A stretch of 64,000 nucleotides of DNA from Paenibacillus xerothermodurans (lineage in GTDB: Bacteria > Bacillota > Bacilli > Paenibacillales > NBRC-103111), in assembly GCF_002220865.2 (NCBI RefSeq), contig NZ_NHRJ02000003.1:125244-189243 (forward strand). The letters are read 5' to 3'. The notes below the pieces were generated by a model that saw only the letters and a list, made by a program, of their open reading frames with translations, was not told the origin of the DNA and did not search any database. Below, in pieces: positions 52,001 to 60,200 of the stretch. How positions within the stretch are numbered: the stretch's first letter is position 1; every line of letters starts with the position of its first letter. The position numbers were made by a program, and so were the translations under genes.

Positions 52001-52501
52001 AATTACTCCTCCTCTGACTCCACTCAATTTGACTATACAACAAATTTATTCTTATTGCGCTATGCCGCACCACAGCATTAAAGCGACAAATGTCTATACA
52101 GCCTGCTGTCCAGTGTCAAGGCTTATCGTCCGAGCAGCTCGCGTCGATCTCAGGTGTGGTGACGATTATCTCAGGATTTATTCCATTCTGACGGAAAAGC
52201 GTGAAGTCCGCCACGGCGATGGTGACGAAGGGCTCGATTATTTTGCTGTATCCATTCGTGCAGCGATATTTTATCAATGGGCTTATGATGGGCACAAACA
52301 AAGGTTGACATAGGGCTGCCTACTCTACACCAGGTCAAATGTCATTTTTGGAAGGCTGCTCGCATATGTTTCGTAAAAATGGATGTCGGGATTCATCCTG
52401 CTGACTGCGCTTTCGACGTTGCTCCCCGCTTCTCTGAGGCGGTTGTCACATGGCTGAACTGGGTATATGAAAGTAAAGAAAAATGAGGAGGGCATCAAAC
52501 A
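52001..52501. other. Gene-free stretch
   Basis: About 500 bases between the divergent mqnP and SDR genes. Only short frames without ribosome sites are seen. Promoters for both genes must lie here but no element with consensus spacing stood out. Confidence 0.45.
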
Positions 52502-53275
52502 ATGAGCAAAAGACTATTGGATAAAGTTGTCGTGATAACCGGAGGAACCAAAGGCATCGGCAAAGGTATCGCGTATATGGCCGCGGCGGAGGGAGCCAAA
52601 GTTGCTATCAATGGGCGGAATGAACAGGACGGCCAGAGGGTCACTAGCGAAATCGGCGAACGCTACGGAACGGAGGCCATCTTCATCAAAGCCGATATCA
52701 GCAGGGAGGCGGCGTGCAAAGAGCTGATGGACCGAACGGTGGCGAGATTTGGCAGAATAGATGGTCTCGTCAACAACGCCGGCATTTTTCCACGGGGTAC
52801 GATGGTGGATACGGCGGAAGAGTTATTTGATTCAATCTTCACGGTCAACATGAAAGGCGCGTTCTTTTGTTCGAAATATGCAATTCAGCAGATGCTGAAA
52901 AACGGTGGAGGCTCCATCGTGCAAATCGGCTCCACCAATGCGTATAAAGGCGCGAAAGACCTTGCGGCCTACTCGTGTTCCAAGGGCGCCATGCTTACAC
53001 TAAATCGTCATATCGCCGCGCATTACGCTGGGTACAATATTCGTTCCAATTGGATAACGGTCGGCTGGGTCGCTTCAGAGGGGGAAATAGAACTGCATCA
53101 AGATCACTATGGAAGAAGTCTTGAGGAGTTAAAGGAGTTGGCTAACACACACGTCCCTAGCGGACGCATGCAGACACCGGAAGACATGGCGTACGGCGCG
53201 ATCTTCCTGCTGTCCGACGATGCCAGTCAGGTGACCGGCACGGAGCTTGCCATCAACGGCGGGTTAGGTCTGTAA
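52502..53275 (+). CDS. SDR family oxidoreductase
   Basis: A 257-residue classical short-chain dehydrogenase. Cofactor motif TGGTKGIGKG, NNAG near residue 90, catalytic Ser in IGSTNAYKG, Tyr and Lys in YSCSKGA, and the usual C-terminus DASQVTGTELAINGGLGL. The ATG follows GAGGAGGGCATCAAACA. NAD(P)-dependent sugar or alcohol oxidation is likely; the substrate is unknown. Unlike the SDR at 16.0 kb it has a complete catalytic tetrad. Confidence 0.88.
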   Translation: MSKRLLDKVVVITGGTKGIGKGIAYMAAAEGAKVAINGRNEQDGQRVTSEIGERYGTEAIFIKADISREAACKELMDRTVARFGRIDGLVNNAGIFPRGTMVDTAEELFDSIFTVNMKGAFFCSKYAIQQMLKNGGGSIVQIGSTNAYKGAKDLAAYSCSKGAMLTLNRHIAAHYAGYNIRSNWITVGWVASEGEIELHQDHYGRSLEELKELANTHVPSGRMQTPEDMAYGAIFLLSDDASQVTGTELAINGGLGL

Positions 53276-53587
53276 GTGAAAGGCGATACATCTAATTTCT
53301 GCGCGGGCTTATAGCACATGAGGCGAATCACTAAAAGCAAGGCAGCTTAGAAATATTCTCGCCAAAACCTCAACTCCCCGATCACCTGCGAGAGCATACC
53401 TGCTTGGGATATGGATTGAGTTTTCCTACTTGACGTTGACTCAATCCACTATCAACATGGTAATAATTTCAACTTGTTTGATACAATAAAATATGATAAA
53501 TTAAATTTCTGGCTGTAAATTGATTAATGCGAACATTTAGTTGATTTGGTTCGAGCCAGTTTTCAAGGGAATAATGTTCACAACTGA
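53276..53587. other. Gene-free leader before the tRNA cluster
   Basis: About 310 bases, AT-rich towards the right. TTGACGTTGACT near 53430 could carry a -35 element for the tRNA unit, but no -10 at good distance is obvious. No gene. Confidence 0.4.
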
Positions 53588-53664
<77 letters not shown>

Positions 53665-53689
53665 AATCATTATCGAAGCGGCCAAGCGT

Positions 53690-53765
53690 GGAGCCGTAGT
53701 GTAGAGGCCTAACATGCCTGCCTGTCACGCAGAGAATGTGGGTTCGAATCTGGCTGGCTGCGCCA
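53690..53765 (+). tRNA. tRNA-Asp (GUC), degenerate
   Basis: Anticodon loop CTGTCAC and encoded CCA identify tRNA-Asp, but the acceptor (GGAGCCG/TGGCTGC), the anticodon stem (CCTGC/GCAGA) and the T stem (GTGGG/CTGGC) each have one mismatched pair. It may be a decaying copy or a weak functional gene. Confidence 0.55.
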
Positions 53766-53780
53766 TTGTAACAACGGACA

Positions 53781-53845
53781 GGCTCGGGATAGAGCAGAGG
53801 ACTGAACATCCTCATGTCGGTGGTTCGATAAGGCTCTCAACACCA
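53781..53845 (+). pseudogene. tRNA-Phe (GAA) remnant
   Basis: The anticodon arm GAGGACTGAACATCCTC and GGTTCGA of the T loop are those of tRNA-Phe, but the D arm is shortened by about 11 bases, the 3' half of the acceptor (CTCTCAAC) does not pair with GGCTCGG and the total is only 65 bases. It cannot fold as a normal tRNA. Confidence 0.7.
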
Positions 53846-53867
53846 TAATGATATGGGACAATATTAT

Positions 53868-53940
53868 GAGCCATTAGCTCAGTTGGTAGAGCACCTGACT
53901 TTTAATCAGGGTGTCGTAGGTTCGAGTCCTACATGGCTCA
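53868..53940 (+). tRNA. tRNA-Lys (UUU)
   Basis: Acceptor GAGCCAT/ATGGCTC, anticodon arm CCTGA-CTTTTAA-TCAGG, T arm GTAGG-TTCGAGT-CCTAC; CCA not encoded. 73 bases. Confidence 0.95.
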
Positions 53941-53954
53941 CTTTTTCCAGGTAT

Positions 53955-54038
53955 GCGTTCGTGGCGGAATTGGCAGACGCGCTAGATTCAGGTTCTAGTG
54001 GGGTAACAGCCGTGGAGGTTCGAGTCCTCTCGAGCGCA
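53955..54038 (+). tRNA. tRNA-Leu (CAG)
   Basis: Acceptor GCGTTCG/CGAGCGC, anticodon arm CTAGA-TTCAGGT-TCTAG, long variable arm of the leucine class (TGGGGTAACAGCCGT region), T loop TTCGAGT. 84 bases, no CCA. Confidence 0.93.
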
Positions 54039-54046
54039 TATTCTAT

Positions 54047-54121
54047 GCGGAAGTGGCTCAGCGGTAGAGCATCGCCTTGCCAAGGCGAGGGTCGCGGGTT
54101 CGATTCCCGTCTTCCGCTCCA
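54047..54121 (+). tRNA. tRNA-Gly (GCC)
   Basis: Acceptor GCGGAAG/CTTCCGC, anticodon arm TCGCC-TTGCCAA-GGCGA, T arm GCGGG-TTCGATT-CCCGT; discriminator T and CCA encoded. Confidence 0.95.
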
Positions 54122-54128
54122 ATTACCT

Positions 54129-54202
54129 GTTCCCTTAGCTCAGCTGGATAGAGCGTTTGACTACGAATCAAAAGGTCGGGAGTTCGAATCTCTCAGGGAA
54201 CG
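54129..54202 (+). tRNA. tRNA-Arg (ACG)
   Basis: Acceptor GTTCCCT/AGGGAAC, anticodon arm TTTGA-CTACGAA-TCAAA, T loop TTCGAAT; no CCA. 74 bases. Confidence 0.95.
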
Positions 54203-54312
54203 TAGAACATTACGCTGGTATAGCGGAGGTTCACAGCACAGCACGCGGCTGAAAATAGGAGAGAACCGCCGCCGTGTCTGATTGCACGCTCCACCGGCAT
54301 GTATTGATATTT

Positions 54313-54389
54313 CGGGACGTAGCTCAGCTTGGTAGAGCACCTGGTTTGGGACCAGGGGGTCGCATGTTCAAATCGTGTCGTCCCGACCA
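54313..54389 (+). tRNA. tRNA-Pro (UGG)
   Basis: Acceptor CGGGACG/CGTCCCG, anticodon arm CCTGG-TTTGGGA-CCAGG, T loop TTCAAAT; CCA encoded. The 110 bases before it (54203-54312) have no recognisable tRNA. Confidence 0.95.
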
Positions 54390-54434
54390 GTATATGACAC
54401 TATGAATCGCCACATTGGTCATACATAAAATTCG

Positions 54435-54498
54435 ATCCGCAAAAAATTGCGGATTTTTTTTTTCGTAGCGAGGCTCCGTGCGTGCAGCGGAGTTTTTT
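54435..54498 (+). terminator. Two consecutive terminators after the tRNA cluster
   Basis: ATCCGCAA-AAAA-TTGCGGAT with TTTTTTTTT, then CTCCG-TGCGTGCAG-CGGAG with TTTTTT. Confidence 0.9.
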
Positions 54499-54618
54499 GT
54501 CTGCGAATATGCAGATATGGAACACTCAATCCGTTGTATTTTTCTAAGATATGGGCACCTTAGTATAGACCGCGCTTTAATTTAAATAAATGGGTGACAA
54601 CCCGTAGGAGGTTTCTAA

Positions 54619-55038
54619 GTGGACATTCCGCAGCTGGATGAACGACGAGAAAAGCAACTGCGAGAGACATTTTCCGGGATGAAAAAGGCAATTGATGACC
54701 TGCAAAATCACATGAATCGATTCGATTACACTATTGTGTTTCAACTTGCTCACCGCTTGAAGAGTAATCCTGACTTGTTACATGAGTTTATGGATTCACC
54801 AGCGGCCGTATTCGAACGGGAGACTGGAATGTCACCTCCTCCAGCAACGCAGATACATTTTGTAAATAACCAAAATCAATATTATCCCGCGGAAGGCAGC
54901 GCTGAAAAACAAGATGGACAAGCAGATGATACGCCATGGGGGCGAGTGGAATATCGTTTTGCAATGGGCCCTGGTTGCATTGCTATAGGTAGCGTCTACC
55001 ATGGTCATGGTGATGGCGGCGGAAATGCACCGGCATGA
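54619..55038 (+). CDS. Hypothetical protein with NHLP-like region and Gly-rich tail
   Basis: A 139-residue protein with no clear family. The GTG start is fixed by TAGGAGGT 7 bases upstream. Residues ~1-55 are helical and charged. Residues ~55-95 read LLHEFMDSPAAVFERETG then a Pro-rich turn, TQIHFVNNQNQYYP: this recalls the nitrile-hydratase-like leader (NHLP) pattern 'L..DP..AL.E..G...P....V.VVE....T.Y.VLP' of some RiPP precursors. The C-terminus (AMGPGCIAIGSVYHGHGDGG and four more residues) is Gly-rich with one Cys and two His, as a core peptide might be. No modification enzyme, transporter or immunity gene is near, so the reading as a precursor is speculative. Confidence 0.5.
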   Translation: MDIPQLDERREKQLRETFSGMKKAIDDLQNHMNRFDYTIVFQLAHRLKSNPDLLHEFMDSPAAVFERETGMSPPPATQIHFVNNQNQYYPAEGSAEKQDGQADDTPWGRVEYRFAMGPGCIAIGSVYHGHGDGGGNAPA

Positions 55039-55127
55039 GAAGCATTGAACCGTATTGATCACGTTATACATTATTGCATTTCGCACAAGACAAGGCTAGA
55101 GCTGTTCTTTCGCTGGTCGAACGCAAA

Positions 55128-55167
55128 AAGGTAAGCGGACATTAGACGTCTAATGCCCGCTTGCCTT
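55128..55167. terminator. Long palindromic bidirectional terminator
   Basis: AAGGTAAGCGGACATTAGAC pairs with GTCTAATGCCCGCTTGCCTT with two mismatches and no loop; T-rich on the minus strand (CTTTTTGCG). It ends the sugar-phosphate isomerase gene and possibly the gene at 54619. Confidence 0.85.
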
Positions 55168-55227
55168 GTTACGCATGTCTGGCCTCACTAATAAAACGGT
55201 CAGCCTCGCTGCAGCTATCCTCCATAC

Positions 55228-56076
55228 CTACATTAGGCTCCGCATGTATGAGGCGAACTGTTGGAGCATTTCCCGTGAAGCATACTGCTTGCTGAAGTCT
55301 TCCACGCCCAGATACCCGTCGTACCCGACAGATTTTAAATCGTCGATAACCTGCTGCCAAGGCACGACGCCCTGGTTTATTCCGGTCCAGCCGCAGCTCC
55401 AAGCACTGCTTCCATCTTCTGTAGTGCCGTTCGACTGCCAGGCTGCGTTCTTCACGTGGACATGGGCGAGGTAGGGACCGAGAAGCTCCATGCCCATACG
55501 GTAATTCTCAAACCCTTCGTGCACCATGTTACCGGGATCGTACAGGACGCCGATGCTGTCCGGATCAAAATGCTCACACAGCCGGTACGCAGCGCTGGCG
55601 CTGGCGGCGATCGTCTTGTGATGTGTCTCCAATAAGCCCTTCACGCCGTACTGCTTGCACAAAGGCGCCACTTGTTTCAGGTATTTGATCTGTTGCTCAT
55701 ACAAATCGTTGAAGTGTGTGCTGCCATCGTATCTCGCCACTGCCAGCCGAATGAACGCCGCTCCCAGCTTTTTGGCGGCGCTTAGCACCTGCTCGGTGCC
55801 TTCGACATCGTTAACGGATAAGTAAGGCGTGACACTGATCACGCTGAGCCCTTGTTCACCGGCGGCTCGTTGGAATTGATCCAGCTGCCCGTCGCCCAAA
55901 CCAGGCTGTATCGTGCAAATGTTGTTTCCCCAGAAAGAGGGAGGGTCGCCCAGCACGGACGGGTCCGTATCTTTGTACCGCCATTCGATGCCGTCGATTC
56001 CTGCTTGTTTCGCTGCTGCTGCAAGCTCCTCAGGCGTAAGGTCGGGCGTGGAAACGGTGAATACGGATAACTTCAT
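55228..56076 (-). CDS. Sugar phosphate isomerase/epimerase-like TIM-barrel protein
   Basis: A 282-residue AP-endonuclease-2-like TIM barrel as in IolE/IolI proteins. Metal and substrate motifs: DGIEWRYKDTDPS, LLETHHKT, VLYDPGNMVHEG, AHVHVKNAAW and LGVEDFSKQY (Glu, His, Asp, His, Glu ligands at the ends of strands). The ATG at 56076 is 9 bases after AAGGAGG. It follows a Gfo/Idh/MocA dehydrogenase with 44 bases between, a very common pair for inositol- or sugar-acid-like substrates. The actual substrate is not known. Confidence 0.85.
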   Translation of the reverse strand: MKLSVFTVSTPDLTPEELAAAAKQAGIDGIEWRYKDTDPSVLGDPPSFWGNNICTIQPGLGDGQLDQFQRAAGEQGLSVISVTPYLSVNDVEGTEQVLSAAKKLGAAFIRLAVARYDGSTHFNDLYEQQIKYLKQVAPLCKQYGVKGLLETHHKTIAASASAAYRLCEHFDPDSIGVLYDPGNMVHEGFENYRMGMELLGPYLAHVHVKNAAWQSNGTTEDGSSAWSCGWTGINQGVVPWQQVIDDLKSVGYDGYLGVEDFSKQYASREMLQQFASYMRSLM

Positions 56077-56120
56077 TGGCTTTAGCCTCCTTGTCCCAAC
56101 GGGCACGTGCTCCGCCCAAA

Positions 56121-57284
56121 CTAATGTGTGCCGCTGAGATCCAGCTTCCTGTATTCATCGGCTTCTTTGGCCGTGCTCGATTTACTAATTCTTTCCTGCA
56201 GCAGTTGGTAAAATAGATCCTCGTCAAGCGGAAGGTCGACCCAGCTATCCGTCCAGGAGGACAGCAGCATAGCGTTTGAAAGAGTGAGCCCGTGGATGCC
56301 TTCTTCCCCGGATGCGAGAAGCGGGGTGCCCTGACTGATTGCATTCACCCAATCCCGCATAATGCCCACATGCTGCGTGGCCGTCCCGCGCACTGGCACT
56401 TCGCATTTCCAACATTCCGGCTGGCCAAATCCGCCTTGGTACGTGCGGTTAAACTCGGGTTCCGGCACACGGAGCCGCCAAAACGTGAGCTTATCGTCCT
56501 CGACCACAATCTTCCCGCGTTCACCGGCTACTTCAAAGCGGTTGGTTCCCGGTGCTTCCCCGGTGGTTGTGATAAATACGCCGGTACCCCCGTTATCGTA
56601 CTCCACGTAAGCGGTTACCTCATCCTCCACTTCGATATTGCGGTGCTTGCCGAAGTAACAGAATGCCCTGACCCGTTTCGGCATGAGACCTGTCGTCCAT
56701 TGCCATAGATCAAGCTGGTGCGGAGCCTGGTTGATCAGGACGCCTCCGCCTTCGCCCGCCCATGTCGCACGCCAGCCGCCGGAATCATAATAGCTTTGGG
56801 CGCGGTACCAGTTGGTGATGATCCAATTGGTACGCCGGACCTCGCCCAGTTCTCCGGACGCGATCAGGTCCTTTAACTTCACATAAAGCGGATTTGTCCG
56901 CTGATTGAACATCATACCAAACACTTTGCCAGATTTGGCTGCTGCATCATTCATCAGCCGAACCTGCTTAGTGTATACGCCGGCCGGTTTTTCCACCAGC
57001 ACGTGAAGCCCTTCCGCAAAGGCCTGCATTGCCATGTCGGGATGATAGTAATGCGGTGTAGCGATAATGACAGCATCGACTTGTCCTGAATTTATAAGCG
57101 CTTCCATGTTCTCGTACAAGGCAACATCTCCGCCGAGTTCCTGCCGGGCCCAATCCAAACGCTCGGCTCTAGCATCACAGACCGCGGTCAATACTGCGCC
57201 TGGCACTTCATTGTTAATTAAATTTTTGGCATGGGGTGTTCCCATGTTGCCAAGGCCGATCACTCCGATGCGTACGTCGGTCAT
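56121..57284 (-). CDS. Gfo/Idh/MocA family oxidoreductase
   Basis: A 387-residue NAD(P)-dependent sugar dehydrogenase-like protein. Rossmann motif IGVIGLGNMGTPHAKNL at the start, the EKPAG motif (catalytic Lys) in HVLVEKPAGVYTKQ, and the C-terminal beta-sheet domain with GGGVLINQAPHQLDLWQW carrying the catalytic His. The ATG follows AAAGGAG. First gene of a two-gene unit with the TIM-barrel isomerase; no transporter beside it. Confidence 0.88.
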   Translation of the reverse strand: MTDVRIGVIGLGNMGTPHAKNLINNEVPGAVLTAVCDARAERLDWARQELGGDVALYENMEALINSGQVDAVIIATPHYYHPDMAMQAFAEGLHVLVEKPAGVYTKQVRLMNDAAAKSGKVFGMMFNQRTNPLYVKLKDLIASGELGEVRRTNWIITNWYRAQSYYDSGGWRATWAGEGGGVLINQAPHQLDLWQWTTGLMPKRVRAFCYFGKHRNIEVEDEVTAYVEYDNGGTGVFITTTGEAPGTNRFEVAGERGKIVVEDDKLTFWRLRVPEPEFNRTYQGGFGQPECWKCEVPVRGTATQHVGIMRDWVNAISQGTPLLASGEEGIHGLTLSNAMLLSSWTDSWVDLPLDEDLFYQLLQERISKSSTAKEADEYRKLDLSGTH

Positions 57285-57749
57285 AAATTCAGCTCCTTTT
57301 TCAGAAACAAAATGCATTGTGTGTCCACTTTCGATTCTAGCACAGGCGCACGGATGATCACTTCACCCCGGTTAATCAATATTACAGTTGTATTTAACTC
57401 TCATTGCTGTGAAGTATGTTAAACGCACTATGATTAGTAGGTATAGCCGGCACGTGAGACGGCAGTGAGGCTCGTCCGCTTCAGGAGAAGTCGGACCTAT
57501 GCTGAGGCCCAGGCGGCGGATGGAAGCGAGCCTCTTGCGGCTCCGGGGTAAAATAAAACTATTGTGATGAGTACCGCACAACAGGTACAAACCGTCCGTC
57601 ATGCATTGATTGACACGGGACCTCGTCGAAAATGCGTATCCGGGGCCAGGGCACTGCCGGTATTCTGACCGCCGGTCCCGTGTACTCTGTGAAGCTCAAT
57701 CCGACGAAGCCGTTGTGAGCCGGGCACAAGCGAATGAGTTATTGTGCAG
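57285..57749. other. Gene-free stretch with a long-range inverted repeat
   Basis: About 465 bases. ACACGGGACC (57613-57622) and GGTCCCGTGT (57674-57683) are a perfect 10-bp inverted repeat with 51 bases between, which themselves include CCGG/CCGG stems. No gene with a ribosome site is seen. Confidence 0.55.
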
Positions 57750-58229
57750 CTACTCGTGGCTGCTTAGCAAGTTCAAAGTAAACAGGTAATTATACTGGCT
57801 TGCATGCTTCAACTCATCCAGTATAATGCCGAACACAGTATCACGGTAAATGCCAACGGGCGCACCAAACCAGATCCTGCGGTACGTTTCGACGGCGGCT
57901 AACTCACCCTGCAACGCCTGCTGCAGGCCGGCGACATAAGACGTTACATGCTCATACTGCGCAGCATTGACAGGCTGAATGTCCTGCCCGGTGAGGTCGC
58001 GGAACATGTCACGGAACATACGGCGGTGCCCCCGTTCGTCATCTCGTATTGCAGCGATGACCTCAGCTTGCTCAGGTGACGGTGCCAGTGCAATCAGTTC
58101 TTCGTATAACAACTCATCGTGCCGTTCTCCCTGCACTGACTCCTTAATTAACTGCAGTGTGTTCCGCAAGTTTTCCGCCCAAATCGGCTGCAGCGCCGGC
58201 CGGTGATAGTTGGGATTTGTCCAATACAT
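57750..58229 (-). CDS. Ferritin-like (YhjR-type) protein
   Basis: A 159-residue four-helix protein of the ferritin-like superfamily. Helix motifs with metal ligands are visible: ERHDELLYEELIA (E-x..-E), DDERGHRRMFRDMF (E-x2-H), GELAAVETYRRI (E-x6-Y) and LDELKHASQYNYL (E-x2-H). It may bind a di-iron centre and resembles Bacillus YhjR, of unknown function. The ATG at 58229 is fixed by TGGAGGA; an earlier ATG is part of that site. Monocistronic. Confidence 0.8.
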   Translation of the reverse strand: MYWTNPNYHRPALQPIWAENLRNTLQLIKESVQGERHDELLYEELIALAPSPEQAEVIAAIRDDERGHRRMFRDMFRDLTGQDIQPVNAAQYEHVTSYVAGLQQALQGELAAVETYRRIWFGAPVGIYRDTVFGIILDELKHASQYNYLFTLNLLSSHE

Positions 58230-58298
58230 CCGAGAATCCTCCAAATGAGCCGTTTAACTCATCTTATGGGCGACAGCTTGGTTTGGTGCTATAAAAAA

Positions 58299-58320
58299 AC
58301 CGGGATAAGCTACTCCCGGT
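58299..58320 (-). terminator. Terminator downstream of pectate lyase
   Basis: ACCGGGA-TAAGCTAC-TCCCGGT with a T run on the minus strand (TTTTTTTATAG). It is about 170 bases past the pel stop; the intervening part is GC-rich and empty. Confidence 0.75.
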
Positions 58321-58488
58321 CTGTTGGGCTATGCTATTGCGGAGTGGGTGCAGCGGCCCTGTTGTGTGCATCGCGTGGACTTAGCCGCATACATAACGCA
58401 GCTGCTCCTGCAGCAGCGGCGGTGCAGCTCGCTTCCCTGCGCGCGCCTTAGCCCCGGCTCACTGCAGCAGCAGGCTCAGAGGCACGGA

Positions 58489-59814
58489 TCAACGCAGCTT
58501 GCCGGCGCCTGCTCGCGCTCGGACTTTACCACGCACCGCATCAGTGGTATCAATGTGATCGTGCAGGGTTGGTTCCCAGCCTACGTTTTCGTTCAGCTGC
58601 ACGCTGTTTTCATCGTTATACGCTTTTACGAGATCAACATCCCGCTGGACACCGCCCGGTGTTTTCACGATCGATCCGGTTTCAAAGATAGAAGTGCCCT
58701 TGAACTGCCCGATCACCTTCGAGATATCCGCCTCGTAGTCGAACTCGAAAAAGTTGTTCTCCGCGTAGGTCTTTGAGTTCACCCCCACACCCCAAGCATA
58801 GCTGAAATCATAATCGGACCCTTGGTTGTATTGGTAATAATTATTGTAAATGTGCACTTCGCCAAAACGGACACGCGGCGTGCGCTGGCTTAAATTTTTC
58901 AAATGATTGTGGTGGAACGTGACTTTCAAATGCCCGCCATCGATTTTGCTTGTGTCGCTGGAGCCAACCAGAGTGACCTTGTCGTGATCCTGGAGCAGAT
59001 TGTGCGACACAGTCACATAGTCTGAACCGTTTTTGATATCCAACAGACCGTCATGCTGCATAAATTTTCGCCCGAAATAAGTACCGGATTCGGTATCCGT
59101 ATGATCCCCGTCGCCAAAAGTGTTCTGATTCACCCACACATGCGTAGATGCATCGATTGTTAAACCGTCGTATTCTGAATTCCAATTCCCTTCATCACCA
59201 TCCAACGGATCCCACGCCGGGAAGTAATCGATTGGAGCGACAAACTCAATGTTGCGAACAATGACGTTGTCCACGCCTTTCACGGAAATCGCCCCGCCTA
59301 TGATTTTCGCATTGTCCTCGACACCGATAAGTGTGGTATTGGAGCCAATGTTGATCACAATGTGATCCTTTTGGTTTTTTGCGGAACGCGCGCGCGCATC
59401 TTCCAGCGGGCCCGTCACTTCTGTCTTGCCCCACGCCTCCGGCGCGTACGTACTGAGATACTGCTGGAAGTCATAGCTCGGATCCTTATAATCCTCCATG
59501 CCAAGCGGTTTGCCGCTGTCATCCGTGTTAATGTCAATAGTGCCCTTCACGTAAATGATCTTCGGCGTACTGTTCATGCGGTTGGTTGCATTGTCGCCAC
59601 CCAGAGCTTGCATAAGCTCAGTCCTATTCGCAGCGGTGAATACATGGGCTTCGTCCGCTGCTGCGCCTCCTGTCGTTCCGCTGGCGAAGGACGCCCAGCC
59701 ATCGGTTTTCCCCAACACTTCCCGTCCGTGCCGGTCGGAGTTGCCCGCCAGAACCGGTGTAGAGCTGAACAACAGTACACTGCAGACTATCATTGACACT
59801 ACCTGCTTGTTCAT
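58489..59814 (-). CDS. pel: Secreted pectate lyase, polysaccharide lyase family 1
   Basis: A 441-residue exported enzyme that cleaves polygalacturonate by beta-elimination. A signal peptide (MNKQVVSMIVCSVLLFSSTPVLAG) is followed by the parallel beta-helix. Family motifs: VWVNQNTFGDGDHTDTESG (WIDH-like region), DIKNGSDYVTVSHNLLQDHDKV with Ca-binding Asp, VTFHHNHLKNLSQRTPRVRFG carrying the catalytic Arg (RTPRVR), and VHIYNNYYQY. The ATG at 59814 is 8 bases after AAAGGAG. A cre site lies upstream, so glucose repression is likely. The nearby YjmD-like dehydrogenase may also belong to pectin or uronate use. Confidence 0.93.
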   Translation of the reverse strand: MNKQVVSMIVCSVLLFSSTPVLAGNSDRHGREVLGKTDGWASFASGTTGGAAADEAHVFTAANRTELMQALGGDNATNRMNSTPKIIYVKGTIDINTDDSGKPLGMEDYKDPSYDFQQYLSTYAPEAWGKTEVTGPLEDARARSAKNQKDHIVINIGSNTTLIGVEDNAKIIGGAISVKGVDNVIVRNIEFVAPIDYFPAWDPLDGDEGNWNSEYDGLTIDASTHVWVNQNTFGDGDHTDTESGTYFGRKFMQHDGLLDIKNGSDYVTVSHNLLQDHDKVTLVGSSDTSKIDGGHLKVTFHHNHLKNLSQRTPRVRFGEVHIYNNYYQYNQGSDYDFSYAWGVGVNSKTYAENNFFEFDYEADISKVIGQFKGTSIFETGSIVKTPGGVQRDVDLVKAYNDENSVQLNENVGWEPTLHDHIDTTDAVRGKVRARAGAGKLR

Positions 59815-59881
59815 CAGCACGACTCCTTTAAGTGCAATTTTTCATGCTGCAAAATATGCCCCACCTAATTAAAAGACAAAA

Positions 59882-59895
59882 TGTAAGCGTTGTCA
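59882..59895. promoter_or_regulatory. cre site upstream of pectate lyase
   Basis: TGTAAGCGTTGTCA fits the CcpA consensus TGNAANCGNTNNCA fully. It lies about 70 bases before the pel start, suitable for catabolite repression. Confidence 0.7.
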
Positions 59896-60089
59896 ATTTA
59901 ATTCATGAGCGCGCACTTCGGGCCGGCGGCCGCTAGAATGGAGTATCGCTGTGTAACGCCGACGGGGGTTTGCGTTTTCTTTTTCACCGCGATTGCTGCT
60001 TCCGCAAGTTGCAGTTTAAAATCAGAACCGACATATCTGTAAGGGCGGAAGTATAGCCGGTGGTCAAAAAATAATTATCCGGATGGACC

Positions 60090-60118
60090 TTGGAAAGGAA
60101 TAGTTTTTTACATATAAT
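60090..60118 (+). promoter_or_regulatory. SigA promoter of the YjmD-like dehydrogenase gene
   Basis: TTGGAA at 60090-60095 and TATAAT at 60113-60118 with 17 bases between. The remaining part of this gap (59896-60089) is empty. Confidence 0.75.
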
Positions 60119-60200
60119 GAGAATTGTGTATTAACAAAATTTAATCGTTCGGGGACAGCATCGTTTCTGAAGAACATAGGATCCATAGGAGGCACATTGA

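Noticed and set aside
51966-52313. 115-codon frame upstream of mqnP
   Set aside because: It overlaps the mqnP start on the other strand and has no ribosome site or motif.
54203-54312. Possible further tRNA between tRNA-Arg and tRNA-Pro
   Set aside because: Pieces resembling a T stem and CTCCACC are present but no cloverleaf or anticodon arm can be drawn.
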